From IMG/VR virus record IMGVR_UViG_3300042923_000974, positions 1 through 42,399 of that record: a DNA stretch of 42,399 nt. The stretch is one strand, 5' to 3'. The notes beneath the pieces are model-generated. The model ran no database searches. It was not told where the DNA came from and saw only the letters and a list, made by a program, of their open reading frames with translations. Positions 21,011 through 29,488 of this stretch are shown here, one piece after another. Numbering within the stretch: position 1 is the stretch's first letter; each line of letters starts with the position of its first letter. Made by a program: the position numbers and the translations under genes. Source of the stretch: a virus.

Positions 21011-22267
21011 GTGATTGTAAAACGAATATCAGATATCGTCATACCTCACTTCCATCCTTTCTGGAAAGCCTCGAATGGTAAAAAATATTTAAAGCACGTA
21101 TGTAAGGGTGGACGTGGTTCAGCTAAGTCTACTCACATTGCAATTAAACTGATCAAAGACACGATGAAATATCCTGTAACCACTCTATGTGTAAGAAAAG
21201 TCGCTAACACCATTGAAGGCTCAGTATTTGAACAGCTCAAAGAGGCTATCGACATTTTAGGTGTAGAAGCCTACTGGAAAGTAAATAAGTCTCCAATGAG
21301 CCTCACTTATTTACCAAGAGGGAATAAGATTATTTTTCGTGGAGCTGACGATCCAAACAAAATCAAGTCCATCAAAATGAGTAAGTACCCAGTAGCATTT
21401 TTGTGGATTGAGGAATTAGCAGAGTTTAAAACAGAGGATGAAGTATCGACCATCGAAAATTCAGTATTACGTGCTGAATTACCGGATGGCCTTTTTTATG
21501 CGTTTTATTACTCTTACAACCCTCCAAAAAGGAAACAGTCCTGGGTAAATAAGAAGTATGAGACCAAAATAGATTTACCTAAGAACACATACGTCCACCA
21601 TTCAACGTATCTGGATAACCCATTCATTTCAGCAGCCTTTACGGAAGAGGCTGAAGAGGTAAAGCGAAAGCGACCCCTCAAATATGATTGGGAGTACATG
21701 GGTAAAGCAATTGGATCAGGTGTAGTTCCGTTCGCTAATTTGGTTTATCGAAAGATTCCAGATAGCGAGTTTAAGAAATTTGATAATATCATTCAAGGCC
21801 TTGACTGGGGATATGGACCGGATCCGTTATCTTTCGTCCGTATGCACTACGATAGCCGAAAACGAATCCTATACTTCATGGATGAATTGTACGGCTCAAA
21901 AATCAGTAACAGGGAAGCTGCGGAATGGATTCTGAAAATGAAATACCAGGACGTGATGACCATAGCTGATTCAGCTGAACCTAAAAGTATATCTGAATTG
22001 AAAAGCTATGGGGTGCGGATAAAAGGAGCTAGGAAAGGTCCTGGAAGTGTAGAGTTTGGTGAAAAATGGTTAGATGACTTAGAGGAAATCGTCATTGATC
22101 CAGAGCGCACACCAAACGTTGCTAAGGAATTTGAAGACATTGATTACCAAATCGACGCAGACGGCAACCAAAAAGCACGATTAGAAGATAAGAACAACCA
22201 CACCATTGATGCAACCCGATATGGTACAGAGTCATTAAGAAGAGTAACTGTGGGAGTCTTAAAGTAG
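21011..22267 (+). CDS. terL: Terminase large subunit
   Basis: A 418-residue packaging motor of the PBSX/SPP1 type (Terminase_3). The ATPase has Walker A GGRGSAKST (about 33-41) and Walker B FLWIEE (E134/E135). The nuclease has QGLDWGYGPDP (D265), IADSAEPKSI and NHTIDATRYGTESL. It pumps DNA through the portal and cuts it. The SPP1-like relatives use headful packaging, which would give circularly permuted virion DNA. Start GTG with GAGGTGG upstream. Confidence 0.96.
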   Translation: MIVKRISDIVIPHFHPFWKASNGKKYLKHVCKGGRGSAKSTHIAIKLIKDTMKYPVTTLCVRKVANTIEGSVFEQLKEAIDILGVEAYWKVNKSPMSLTYLPRGNKIIFRGADDPNKIKSIKMSKYPVAFLWIEELAEFKTEDEVSTIENSVLRAELPDGLFYAFYYSYNPPKRKQSWVNKKYETKIDLPKNTYVHHSTYLDNPFISAAFTEEAEEVKRKRPLKYDWEYMGKAIGSGVVPFANLVYRKIPDSEFKKFDNIIQGLDWGYGPDPLSFVRMHYDSRKRILYFMDELYGSKISNREAAEWILKMKYQDVMTIADSAEPKSISELKSYGVRIKGARKGPGSVEFGEKWLDDLEEIVIDPERTPNVAKEFEDIDYQIDADGNQKARLEDKNNHTIDATRYGTESLRRVTVGVLK

Positions 22268-22278
22268 GAGGTGCTCAA

Positions 22279-23664
22279 GTGTACCCAAACACAGAAACAG
22301 AAACAGAAATACTGAATAAATTTATTAAAGATAATGCTCCAACTGATACCTCAATCATTCAAAAATTGATTGAATCTCACGACACTTCAAAAATGACGGA
22401 AGGTGTTCGGTATTATGAGAATGACGGAGACATCAAACGTAGGACTATTACGTTTTATAAAGACGGTGAAAAGGTTGTAGACGAAACGAAGCCAAACAAC
22501 AAAGTCGCACATGGCTGGCATAAGCTTTTAGTTGACCAGAAACAGGCTTATTTAGTCGGGAACCCTATTGTATTCCAGACTGAGGATAAAGGTCTCAGCG
22601 AAGCCATTGATGAGATTTTAGGGGAAGATTGGGATGATACCGCAAATGAATTAGTACTCAATGCCTCAAATAAAGGTCGAGAGTGGCTACACCCGTACAT
22701 CGATGAAGAGGGCAATTTTGATTATGTCATTATTCCTGCAGAGCAAGTAATTCCGATTTACGATGAATCTAAAAAGAAAAAGATATTAGGTGCTATTCGA
22801 TACTACATGGTGGGCGATGTGTTAAAAGTCGAATACTGGGACAGTAAAACAGTTATCTATTACGAGAAAACACCTCATAGTGAATTGGTAATGGATGTCA
22901 CAGTAGAGAACAATCCAGACAGTCATTTTTATTACGGTGAACAGGGTTATGGGTGGGAAAAGGTTCCGTTCATCGAGTTTAAGAACAATGAAAAATGCAA
23001 AGGTGACCTTCACTATTACAAGGATCTTATCGATGACTATGATAAAACTGTCTCCAATGTCTCTAATAACCTAGAAGAAATTCAATCTCTTATTTACGTT
23101 CTAAAAGGGTATGAGGGAACTGGTTTATCAGAATTCATGGAAAACCTTAGATACTATAAAGCGATTGCGGTTGACGGTGACGGCTCAGGGGTAGATACCA
23201 TTCAAGCTGAAATGCCAATTGCGACAGTGGACAGCCATCTGAACCGACAGGAAGACAATATCTATACATTCGGCCAAGGCGTTAACGTCAAAACGGATGC
23301 TTTCGGGAATTCTCCAAGTGGAATTGCTTTGAAGTTCTTATTTTCGTTACTGGATATGAAATCATCAGTTCTAGAACGTAAATTCAAAAAGTCATTAGAA
23401 CAGCTCATGTGGTTCTTGTGTGAGTACTTACGGATGGCAGGCAAAGGTGATTTCGACTATAAAACGGTGAAATTCCTGTTTGATAAATCAACGTTACTGA
23501 ATGAGTTAGAACAGGCAGATATTGCGATGAAGTCAAAAGGTATTATTTCTGATAAGACGATAATAGCAAATCACCCCTGGGTTACCGATATACAACAGGA
23601 GACTGACGAAGTGGAGAAAGAAAGAGAAGCCTATGCTGCCTTATTACCTCCAATAGAGGAATAG
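22279..23664 (+). CDS. Portal protein (SPP1 gp6-like)
   Basis: A 461-residue portal protein. Typical features are the N-terminal HKLLVDQKQAYLVGNP, a central VPFIEFKNNEKCKGDLHYYKDLIDDYDK and a late GIALKFLFSLLDMKSSVLERKFKKSL stem region. It forms the ring at the capsid vertex through which DNA passes. Start GTG after AGGAGGTG, 11 nt after terL. Confidence 0.95.
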   Translation: MYPNTETETEILNKFIKDNAPTDTSIIQKLIESHDTSKMTEGVRYYENDGDIKRRTITFYKDGEKVVDETKPNNKVAHGWHKLLVDQKQAYLVGNPIVFQTEDKGLSEAIDEILGEDWDDTANELVLNASNKGREWLHPYIDEEGNFDYVIIPAEQVIPIYDESKKKKILGAIRYYMVGDVLKVEYWDSKTVIYYEKTPHSELVMDVTVENNPDSHFYYGEQGYGWEKVPFIEFKNNEKCKGDLHYYKDLIDDYDKTVSNVSNNLEEIQSLIYVLKGYEGTGLSEFMENLRYYKAIAVDGDGSGVDTIQAEMPIATVDSHLNRQEDNIYTFGQGVNVKTDAFGNSPSGIALKFLFSLLDMKSSVLERKFKKSLEQLMWFLCEYLRMAGKGDFDYKTVKFLFDKSTLLNELEQADIAMKSKGIISDKTIIANHPWVTDIQQETDEVEKEREAYAALLPPIEE

Positions 23665-23668
23665 GACG

Positions 23669-24586
23669 ATGACAAATAATTTTGATGATCTTGAAGAGTA
23701 TTTAGATAATCTCATTAGCAAGTCTGAAAATAGAACCGTTAAAACCTATGCAGCTGCCATTAAAAGCATACGTGCACAGATGGCAGGAGTATACGAGAAA
23801 TATGCTGTAGATGGAGTATTAACTCTAGCTGATATGACCGTTTTTAATCGATTACGAAAACAATTAGATTCCATTAATTCGATTATGGTTGGAGTGTACA
23901 AAGAAACTCACGAGCTAACAAAGATGACCATGAAAGAACAGTTTATGGAGAATTACTTCCGAACGGCTTTTCTCCTAGAATATGAAACTCAATTGATGCT
24001 AGGCTTTAATGCTATTAACCCAACAGTAATCAATGAAATGCTTAATAACACTATTGGAAAATTGAAACTTAAAGATGTTTTAGAAAAAAATCGTAAAGCT
24101 GTGATCTATAAGCTCCAACAGGAAATAACAAATGGATTGGTACATGGAGAATCTTACTCCAGAATGATGAACAGGATTGTAGGTGTTTTGAATGGCGATG
24201 TTTCAAAGGCTCGAAGGGTGGTTCGTACGGAAGCTGGTAGAGCTCAATCGCTCGCTCGCAACCAATCAATTGAGCAAGCTCAGAAATACTCGAGTAACAT
24301 CACGAAAGTATGGGACGCGACACTAGACACGCATACAAGAGAAACCCATCAAAAATTAGATGGTAAAAAGGCTGATAAAGAAGGCTTTTTCACCTGTGAA
24401 GGACATAAAGCCAAAGCACCTCGACTTTTTGGTGTAGCGAGTTTAGATATAAACTGTCGATGTTCAGCAAGACCACAGGTAAACGGTAGGCAACCAAGTG
24501 TCAGGAAGGCTAGAGACACTACTGGGAAGTCTTCCATAATCCCATGGACCAATTATGAAGATTGGTACAATAATCGAATAAAGTAA
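23669..24586 (+). CDS. Minor head protein (SPP1 gp7 / Mu gpF family)
   Basis: A 305-residue protein. The C-terminal half has the gpF-like pattern: ARRVVRTEAGRAQSLARNQS, TKVWDATLDTHTRETHQKLDGK and a Cys/His cluster ending DINCRCSARP. Associated with the portal and needed for DNA exit or head assembly in relatives. The ATG lies 2 nt after the portal stop. Confidence 0.92.
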   Translation: MTNNFDDLEEYLDNLISKSENRTVKTYAAAIKSIRAQMAGVYEKYAVDGVLTLADMTVFNRLRKQLDSINSIMVGVYKETHELTKMTMKEQFMENYFRTAFLLEYETQLMLGFNAINPTVINEMLNNTIGKLKLKDVLEKNRKAVIYKLQQEITNGLVHGESYSRMMNRIVGVLNGDVSKARRVVRTEAGRAQSLARNQSIEQAQKYSSNITKVWDATLDTHTRETHQKLDGKKADKEGFFTCEGHKAKAPRLFGVASLDINCRCSARPQVNGRQPSVRKARDTTGKSSIIPWTNYEDWYNNRIK

Positions 24587-24596
24587 GGGTGGTAAC

Positions 24597-24758
24597 ATGG
24601 CAGTCGGAAGCGTAACTGTTGATATTAAGATGTCTCAGTCTTTAATAAAATTATTGGATGTAGTTCGAGAAATTCCGAAAGATGAACGGATTCCAATAAA
24701 TGTGCGAGAAGAATTCATGGATAAGGTAAATAAAATACTTGAGGATCGTAATGAGTAA
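24597..24758 (+). CDS. Small head-module protein, unknown
   Basis: A 53-residue acidic protein (VDIKMSQSLIKLLDVVREIPKDERI) after GGGTGG. Overlaps the next gene by 8 nt. Function unknown. Confidence 0.65.
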   Translation: MAVGSVTVDIKMSQSLIKLLDVVREIPKDERIPINVREEFMDKVNKILEDRNE

Positions 24759-24984
24759 GGTAAAAAGAGTATACCCTGAAGCGAAAACAGGCTTAATCAA
24801 TTGGATTGAAGAAAACTTTCATGAAATTGATTCATTTGTTGTCACATTTACCTTAAAAGATAATACGACATTGACAGTTTATGATTGTCATACATTCGTA
24901 GAGGCTATGGGCATAGTGGGAGTAACACAATCGACTATTACCAATCTAGTTTATGATAATGAATTTATAGCTAAACCGAAATAA
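24751..24984 (+). CDS. Small head-module protein, unknown
   Basis: A 77-residue protein with mixed alpha/beta sequence (FVVTFTLKDNTTLTVYDCHTF). ATG 24751 has GAGG upstream; the earlier TTG at 24739 would increase the overlap. Not recognised. The gap 24985-25067 that follows holds only the ribosome site of the scaffold gene; I see nothing else there. Confidence 0.65.
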   Translation: MSKVKRVYPEAKTGLINWIEENFHEIDSFVVTFTLKDNTTLTVYDCHTFVEAMGIVGVTQSTITNLVYDNEFIAKPK

Positions 24985-25067
24985 AACCTTCAACCTGTCC
25001 GGATGTTGTAAAAAGACGAAACAAACCTATCGAGCCGTTACTCGTTAAAAACGAATAGGAGGACATT

Positions 25068-25661
25068 ATGAAAGCATTATTAGAGAAGTTTTTAAAAGGT
25101 GAATCAACGATTGATGATGTTTTAGCTGCCATAGACAATGATAAAAAGGATTATGTCCCTAGAGCCCGTCTTAACGATAAAAACGTTGAGATAAAGGATT
25201 TAAAGGATGAGATTAAAAACCGTGATGATCAGATTACCGAACTTCAAAAAGCCACAAAGGGGAATGAGGAGCTTGAAAAGAAACTCAAAACCTTGGAAAA
25301 AGCTAACGGAGATTGGGAAACAAAATTTAAACAAACACAGATTGATACCGCCATAAAGTTAGCTGCTAAAGATGCTAAGGATCCAGCAGACGTTTTAGCC
25401 TTCATCAAAAAGGAAGGGCTTGAATTGAATGAGGACGGAACTATCAAAGGTTTGGATGACGCACTTAAAGGCTTGCGTGAATCTAAACCTTATTTATTTG
25501 GTGAAAAGCCGGGATTAAACGGGAGACAGCCTAACAATCCTCCTGGTACACATCAAACAGTTAAAAACCCATTCAGCACCGAACATTTCAACTTAACAGA
25601 ACAGGCGCGCTTATTCAAAGAGGATCCTGAACTGTACAAACAATTAAAGGCGCAAGCCTAA
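25068..25661 (+). CDS. Capsid scaffolding protein (GP20-like)
   Basis: A 197-residue protein dominated by a charged coiled coil (about 35-95: KDLKDEIKNRDDQITELQK), followed by DTAIKLAAKDAKDPADVLAFI and a flexible tail. This is the phage minor structural GP20 scaffold pattern, and it lies just before the capsid gene. It guides assembly of the prohead and is then lost. Confidence 0.9.
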   Translation: MKALLEKFLKGESTIDDVLAAIDNDKKDYVPRARLNDKNVEIKDLKDEIKNRDDQITELQKATKGNEELEKKLKTLEKANGDWETKFKQTQIDTAIKLAAKDAKDPADVLAFIKKEGLELNEDGTIKGLDDALKGLRESKPYLFGEKPGLNGRQPNNPPGTHQTVKNPFSTEHFNLTEQARLFKEDPELYKQLKAQA

Positions 25662-25675
25662 GGAGGAATTTTTAA

Positions 25676-26647
25676 ATGACAGTACGTATTGCTGATATCA
25701 TCCAACCTGAAATTTTTACAGATTATGTTGTTCAACGAACAATGGACATTTCTAACGTCTTAAATAGTGGTATTGCTACAAACAGCTCTGAGTTTAACTC
25801 ATTAGCTTCTGGTCCAAACACTTTAGTGAATATGCCATATTTCAATGATTTAACTGGTGATTCTGAAATCATGTCCGATACAGGCGCTCTTACTCCTGGC
25901 AAAATCGGAACAAACAAAGACGTGGCACGTAAACAAGGTCGTGCGCGTGCATGGGGAGCAAATGGACTTTCTGCTTTACTTTCTGGTGCTGATCCATTAG
26001 GAGCAATCGGAAATCTAGTGACAAATTACTGGGCTCGTGACCGTCAAAAAATCTTACTTGCTACCTTATCAGGTGTATTTGCTTCAGCTTCTATGGCTGA
26101 TAAAATCCATGACATTTCTGCTTTAACAGGTGGAGCTGAATTAATCAATGGAAATACGTTCATTGATGCAGCACAAAAAATGGGAGATGCAAAAGACGCT
26201 TTAACTGCTGTCACTATGCACTCTGCTGTTGAAGCGTACCTAGCAAAACAACAATTAATCGAATACGTCCAAGAAGCTGGCCAGTCTATGCGAGTGCCTT
26301 ACTTCTTAGGAAAACGTGTTATTGTTGATGATGCTATGGGCTTTACTACTGGAACTGGTGTGGCAGAAGCATATCTTTTCGGTCAAGGTGCCTTAGCTTG
26401 GGGTAACGGGAAACACCCTAATATCATTGGGACTGAAGTAGACCGTGATTCTCTAGCTTCATCTGGTGAAGATTTCTTAATTAACCGTAATATCTTTATC
26501 CTTCATCCTCGTGGAGTGAAGTTCACTGAAGCTTCAGTAGCAAGTGATTTCCCTACAAATGCTGAATTATCTACAGGAACAAACTGGGAGCTAGTGTACG
26601 AGCCAAAAGCCGTTCGTATGGTTAAATTCAAATTTAAAATTGCTTAA
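25676..26647 (+). CDS. Major capsid protein
   Basis: A 323-residue coat protein. Features are the N-terminal DIIQPEIFTDYVVQRTMDIS, a GPNTLVNMPYFNDLTGDSEIM segment and the late VPYFLGKRVIVDDAMG, found in HK97-fold coat proteins next to GP20 scaffolds. Codon use is highly optimised and AGGAGGAA precedes the ATG, as expected for the most abundant protein. A strong terminator follows. Confidence 0.93.
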   Translation: MTVRIADIIQPEIFTDYVVQRTMDISNVLNSGIATNSSEFNSLASGPNTLVNMPYFNDLTGDSEIMSDTGALTPGKIGTNKDVARKQGRARAWGANGLSALLSGADPLGAIGNLVTNYWARDRQKILLATLSGVFASASMADKIHDISALTGGAELINGNTFIDAAQKMGDAKDALTAVTMHSAVEAYLAKQQLIEYVQEAGQSMRVPYFLGKRVIVDDAMGFTTGTGVAEAYLFGQGALAWGNGKHPNIIGTEVDRDSLASSGEDFLINRNIFILHPRGVKFTEASVASDFPTNAELSTGTNWELVYEPKAVRMVKFKFKIA

Positions 26648-26652
26648 TTAGG

Positions 26653-26683
26653 AAAGAGGGTGGCTTAGTGCCATCCTCTTTTT
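26653..26683 (+). terminator. Terminator after the capsid gene
   Basis: A 12-bp stem, AAAGAGGGTGGC with GCCATCCTCTTT (one G-T wobble), loop TTAGT, followed by T residues. It probably gives partial termination so that capsid mRNA exceeds connector mRNA. Confidence 0.75.
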
Positions 26684-26704
26684 ACTAGGTTAGGAGGTAA
26701 TACT

Positions 26705-26845
26705 GTGAGCCTTTCAAGTTTTCAGCGTAGACGTAGAGAGCTATCCGCACAGGTAAAGCAAGTAAAAAAAGAAGAACCGAAAGTGAGTGGTTCTAGTGAT
26801 AACAACAGAAAGCGTAAAAGCGATTCTACAAATAAAAACAAGTAA
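26705..26845 (+). CDS. Small basic head-tail joining protein, unknown
   Basis: A 46-residue, very basic protein with GTG start 8 nt after AGGAGG. The N-terminal FQRRRRELSAQVKQVKK and the Asn/Ser/Lys tail look disordered. Small proteins in this place are common in SPP1-like phages. It overlaps the connector gene. Confidence 0.6.
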   Translation: MSLSSFQRRRRELSAQVKQVKKEEPKVSGSSDNNRKRKSDSTNKNK

Positions 26846-27110
26846 TCATGATCCGTACATCGAGGTAATGGTTCCTCTACTTGTGGAGTTTACAAAAGAG
26901 TGGTGCAATAACTCTTTTAAAAATGAACAAGACAAAGAAGAAATTCCTAGCGGTGTACAAATTTTCGTTGCTAAATCTATTGAGTATCTGATGAACAAAT
27001 CAGGCGTAGCTAGCCGAACAATGGGAAGTGTTTCGTACTCTTATGACTTAGATTTTCCACCTTCCGTCATGAAGTTCTTAAAGCCTTATCGAAAGGTTCG
27101 ATTCTCATGA
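26796..27110 (+). CDS. Head-tail connector protein (gp6/gp15-like)
   Basis: A 104-residue helical protein (SVKAILQIKTSNHDPYIEVM, then VKIFVAK-type helix and KFLKPYRKVRF) of the phage head-tail connector type (SPP1 gp15/HK97 gp6). Start GTG 26796 is preferred to GTG 26787 for spacing, but both are possible. Overlaps its neighbour by 50 nt and is followed by an ATGA overlap. Confidence 0.8.
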   Translation: MITTESVKAILQIKTSNHDPYIEVMVPLLVEFTKEWCNNSFKNEQDKEEIPSGVQIFVAKSIEYLMNKSGVASRTMGSVSYSYDLDFPPSVMKFLKPYRKVRFS

Positions 27111-27415
27111 GTGATTATCCACATACCCTAACCGTCCAGAACTTTAACCCATCAGACGATGGAGCAGGAGGGCATACGAAGGAATGGTACGATTTAAAGT
27201 CCATAGAAGCCCATATTCAGCCGATAAGTGGAAATGAGTACTATCAAGCACAAAGATTACAAAACCCTGTAGAAATCGACGTATACACGCCATACGACAT
27301 TGAAATAAAACCGACTATGCGTTTAAAAGTTGATGACGAGGTATTGAATATCAAAGCCGTATTAGATCAAGGCGGTATGAATGAAGTTTTACTATTAAAA
27401 TGTTCACGCACCTAA
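27107..27415 (+). CDS. Head closure protein (SPP1 gp16-like)
   Basis: A 102-residue beta-rich protein (HTLTVQNFNPSDDGAGGHT, then YQAQRLQNPVEIDVYTPY) of the head-tail adaptor family. It plugs or joins the portal channel to the tail. ATG overlaps the previous stop. Confidence 0.88.
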   Translation: MSDYPHTLTVQNFNPSDDGAGGHTKEWYDLKSIEAHIQPISGNEYYQAQRLQNPVEIDVYTPYDIEIKPTMRLKVDDEVLNIKAVLDQGGMNEVLLLKCSRT

Positions 27416-27430
27416 ACAGGCGGTGATGTA

Positions 27431-27871
27431 GTGAAGATTAACATAGACTTAGCAGGCTTTAATAAAGCAGCTAAACAAATACAGGGCTATGCTGAAAACA
27501 AAGTCCAGGGCATTAAACAAGTAGTTGCCGAATCGACAATGGCCATTGAAGGTGGAGCAATTACCAGGGCTCCAGTATCAGAAATTGATGGAGGAGACTT
27601 GAAAAACTCAATCACATCACTTTTTCTAGATAATGGACTTACAGGCCAGATAAGTGTTATGGCCCATTATGCTATGTACGTCGAATTTGGAACAGGTATA
27701 CATGCAGCAGAGGGGAAAGGTCGTCAAACTCCATGGGTGTATTTTGATGAAAAGTTAAAAAGGTATGTATTTACAAGAGGGATGAAACCTCAACCTTTTT
27801 TAGTACCTAGCTGGGAAGAGGAAAACCCTCACTTCATAAGGAATTTAGAAAAAGAGTTGAATACATTATGA
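27431..27871 (+). CDS. HK97 gp10-like tail completion protein
   Basis: A 146-residue protein with the gp10 pattern: IDLAGFNKAAKQIQ, ITRAPVSEIDGGDLKNSI, and VMAHYAMYVEFGTGIHA, then QPFLVPSWEE near the end. It joins the tail to the head. GTG start. Confidence 0.9.
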   Translation: MKINIDLAGFNKAAKQIQGYAENKVQGIKQVVAESTMAIEGGAITRAPVSEIDGGDLKNSITSLFLDNGLTGQISVMAHYAMYVEFGTGIHAAEGKGRQTPWVYFDEKLKRYVFTRGMKPQPFLVPSWEEENPHFIRNLEKELNTL

Positions 27872-28269
27872 AATCATCTTTATTCCCTTTACAAGAAACG
27901 TTATTTCAAAGGCTGACCAATGATTCAATGTTAATAGCAAAGAACATTAAGACTTATGACGATGTTCCTTCCAGTCCGTCTTTTCCATACATTTCATTGG
28001 GAGACGATACCGTCAATAATTGGAGCACTAAGACAAGTAAAGGCGAGGAAATCACTCACACCTTACATGTTTGGAGCCGATACAACGGGAAAAAGGAAGC
28101 CAAGGAAATTATGGACCTAGTCCTCCAAAGTATAACAAGTACACCACTTTCAATCGGAAGTGGTTTTTCTATGGACTTTTCTCGTATGGAGTTCATGGAA
28201 GTTATAACAGATCCAGACGGAATTACCCGTCACGGAATCATGCGTTTACGCTTTAAAATTTCTCAATAG
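27868..28269 (+). CDS. Tail terminator/completion protein (DUF3168)
   Basis: A 133-residue protein with the DUF3168 pattern: FPLQETLFQRLTND, VPSSPSFPYISLGDDTV and THTLHVWSRYNGKKEAKEIM. It probably caps the tail tube. ATGA overlap with the previous gene. Confidence 0.9.
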   Translation: MKSSLFPLQETLFQRLTNDSMLIAKNIKTYDDVPSSPSFPYISLGDDTVNNWSTKTSKGEEITHTLHVWSRYNGKKEAKEIMDLVLQSITSTPLSIGSGFSMDFSRMEFMEVITDPDGITRHGIMRLRFKISQ

Positions 28270-28280
28270 GAGTGATACGA

Positions 28281-28712
28281 TTGGCAAAAGTAAGAGGTGT
28301 CGATATCTTAGTAATGATAGACATGGATGAATTCGCTACAACGCCTACCGGTGTCCCAGATTGGGAGGCTGTAGGAGGTCAGCAAAATGCTACATTTTCA
28401 GATGAAATTGAAGCTGTGGACACTACGACCAAAGATAATAACGATGGAGGGTATGACTACGAGTACGGCTTATATGGCTGGACTGTAAGTTGTGACGGAT
28501 TATATGTAAAAAATAATGCAGCTTATGGCGCTTTAAAAACGGCTATGCGAACACATAAAAAAGTAAAGATTCGTATTCAAGAAGAGGGGCAACCCGTTGA
28601 GGAAGGAACAGCTCTTGTTATTTCAAGAGAGTTGGAATCTCCATATGAAGAGAATGCGACTTATTCTGTTGAGTTTCAAGGGACTGGCATTCCAACCACA
28701 CCAGTAAGCTAA
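28281..28712 (+). CDS. Major tail (tube) protein
   Basis: A 143-residue beta-rich protein (VRGVDILVMIDMDEF, ATFSDEIEAVDTTTKDNNDG, GWTVSCDGLYV) of the TP901-1-like tail tube family. TTG start 5 nt after AGGAGTGA; a GTG at 28272 would overlap the ribosome site. It assembles into the non-contractile tail tube, consistent with a siphovirus, as no sheath gene is present. Confidence 0.9.
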   Translation: MAKVRGVDILVMIDMDEFATTPTGVPDWEAVGGQQNATFSDEIEAVDTTTKDNNDGGYDYEYGLYGWTVSCDGLYVKNNAAYGALKTAMRTHKKVKIRIQEEGQPVEEGTALVISRELESPYEENATYSVEFQGTGIPTTPVS

Positions 28713-28717
28713 TATCT

Positions 28718-28741
28718 AGTCCATGAGAAGCCTCATGGACT
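28718..28741 (+). terminator. Hairpin after the tail tube gene
   Basis: A perfect 10-bp stem, AGTCCATGAG with CTCATGGACT, loop AAGC, has no U-tract. It may be an mRNA stabiliser or processing site, or a weak terminator, and would set the excess of tube protein over chaperones. Confidence 0.45.
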
Positions 28742-28771
28742 ATCCTAATACAAACTAATCGAGGTGCCAAT

Positions 28772-29146
28772 ATGAGCGAAGCAACCTTTAAAAAGGTGAA
28801 AATTAACGGTGAAGATCACATCTTAAAATTCGATTTTAACGCTATCTCTGAACTTGAAGAGTATTTCGATAAAGGGATTCACGCCATTGTATCGGAGGAG
28901 ACAGCTGGATTTAATACAATTCGTACGATCTTTTGGGCAGGCATGTTGTGGAAAAACCCTAATCTAAAAGTTCACCATGTTGGGAGAATGCTAGAACAAG
29001 ACATTGAAGAAAATGACGAGTTTGACTTTGATGTCATGATGGAGACGGCTATTAAAGCGCTATTCGATTCAAAAGCGTTTAAATTGCTTAGTAAAAGAGT
29101 AGAACAAAAACCTGCGAAAAAAGATAAAAAAGAAAAAAACGTATAG
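28772..29146 (+). CDS. Tail assembly chaperone, short form (gpG-like)
   Basis: A 124-residue acidic helical protein (KFDFNAISELEEYFDKG, TIRTIFWAGMLWKN) of the tail-chaperone family. It ends in a Lys-rich stretch that contains the in-frame slippery heptamer. Binds the tape measure protein during tail assembly, with the frameshifted longer form. Confidence 0.88.
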   Translation: MSEATFKKVKINGEDHILKFDFNAISELEEYFDKGIHAIVSEETAGFNTIRTIFWAGMLWKNPNLKVHHVGRMLEQDIEENDEFDFDVMMETAIKALFDSKAFKLLSKRVEQKPAKKDKKEKNV

Positions 29147-29487
29147 GTGGCTTGGATTGGGAGTTTGTCAAAGAGATATCCTTTGGTGCTCTTAATCTAA
29201 GCCATGATACTTTTTGGAGACTTACCCCTTCAGAATTCCTCGATTTATACGATGGGTGGCAATGGAGAGAAGACAGACGTTTAGAAGAAATTAAAGCCTC
29301 TCATGAATTGAGGATAAGAGAGTTTTCTGTCCTGGCTAGTTGGTTAACGGCCCCACACGTCAAAAAACCACCGAAGCCTACAGATTTTTACGATCCTGAA
29401 AGAAGACCAGAAAACAGACGAAAAACTACCCCAGAAGAGAGTAAGAGAATGATAGATCAACTTGAAAAACAAATGGGGGTGAAATGA
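28772..29487 (+). CDS. Tail assembly chaperone, frameshifted long form (gpGT-like)
   Basis: A predicted -1 ribosomal frameshift at 29134-29140 joins the first 123 codons to the overlapping frame, which runs from 29140 to 29487 and gives about 238 residues. The downstream part (DWEFVKEISFGALNLSHDTFW, FLDLYDGWQWREDRRLEE) is the usual T part. It has no ribosome site of its own: the only start, TTG 29152, is directly behind AGGTGG. The layout is as in lambda G/GT and many siphoviruses. Confidence 0.8.
29134..29140 (+). promoter_or_regulatory. Programmed -1 frameshift site A AAA AAC
   Basis: The heptamer A-AAA-AAC is in the right register (GAA AAA AAC GTA TAG in the zero frame), 3 nt before the zero-frame stop codon. 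After slipping, CGT ATA GGT GGC leads openly into the downstream frame. Confidence 0.8.
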
Positions 29488-29488
29488 T

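Noticed and set aside
20976-21014. 12-codon leader peptide overlapping the terL start
   Set aside because: No good ribosome site and no distinctive composition; it could act in coupling, but there is no support.
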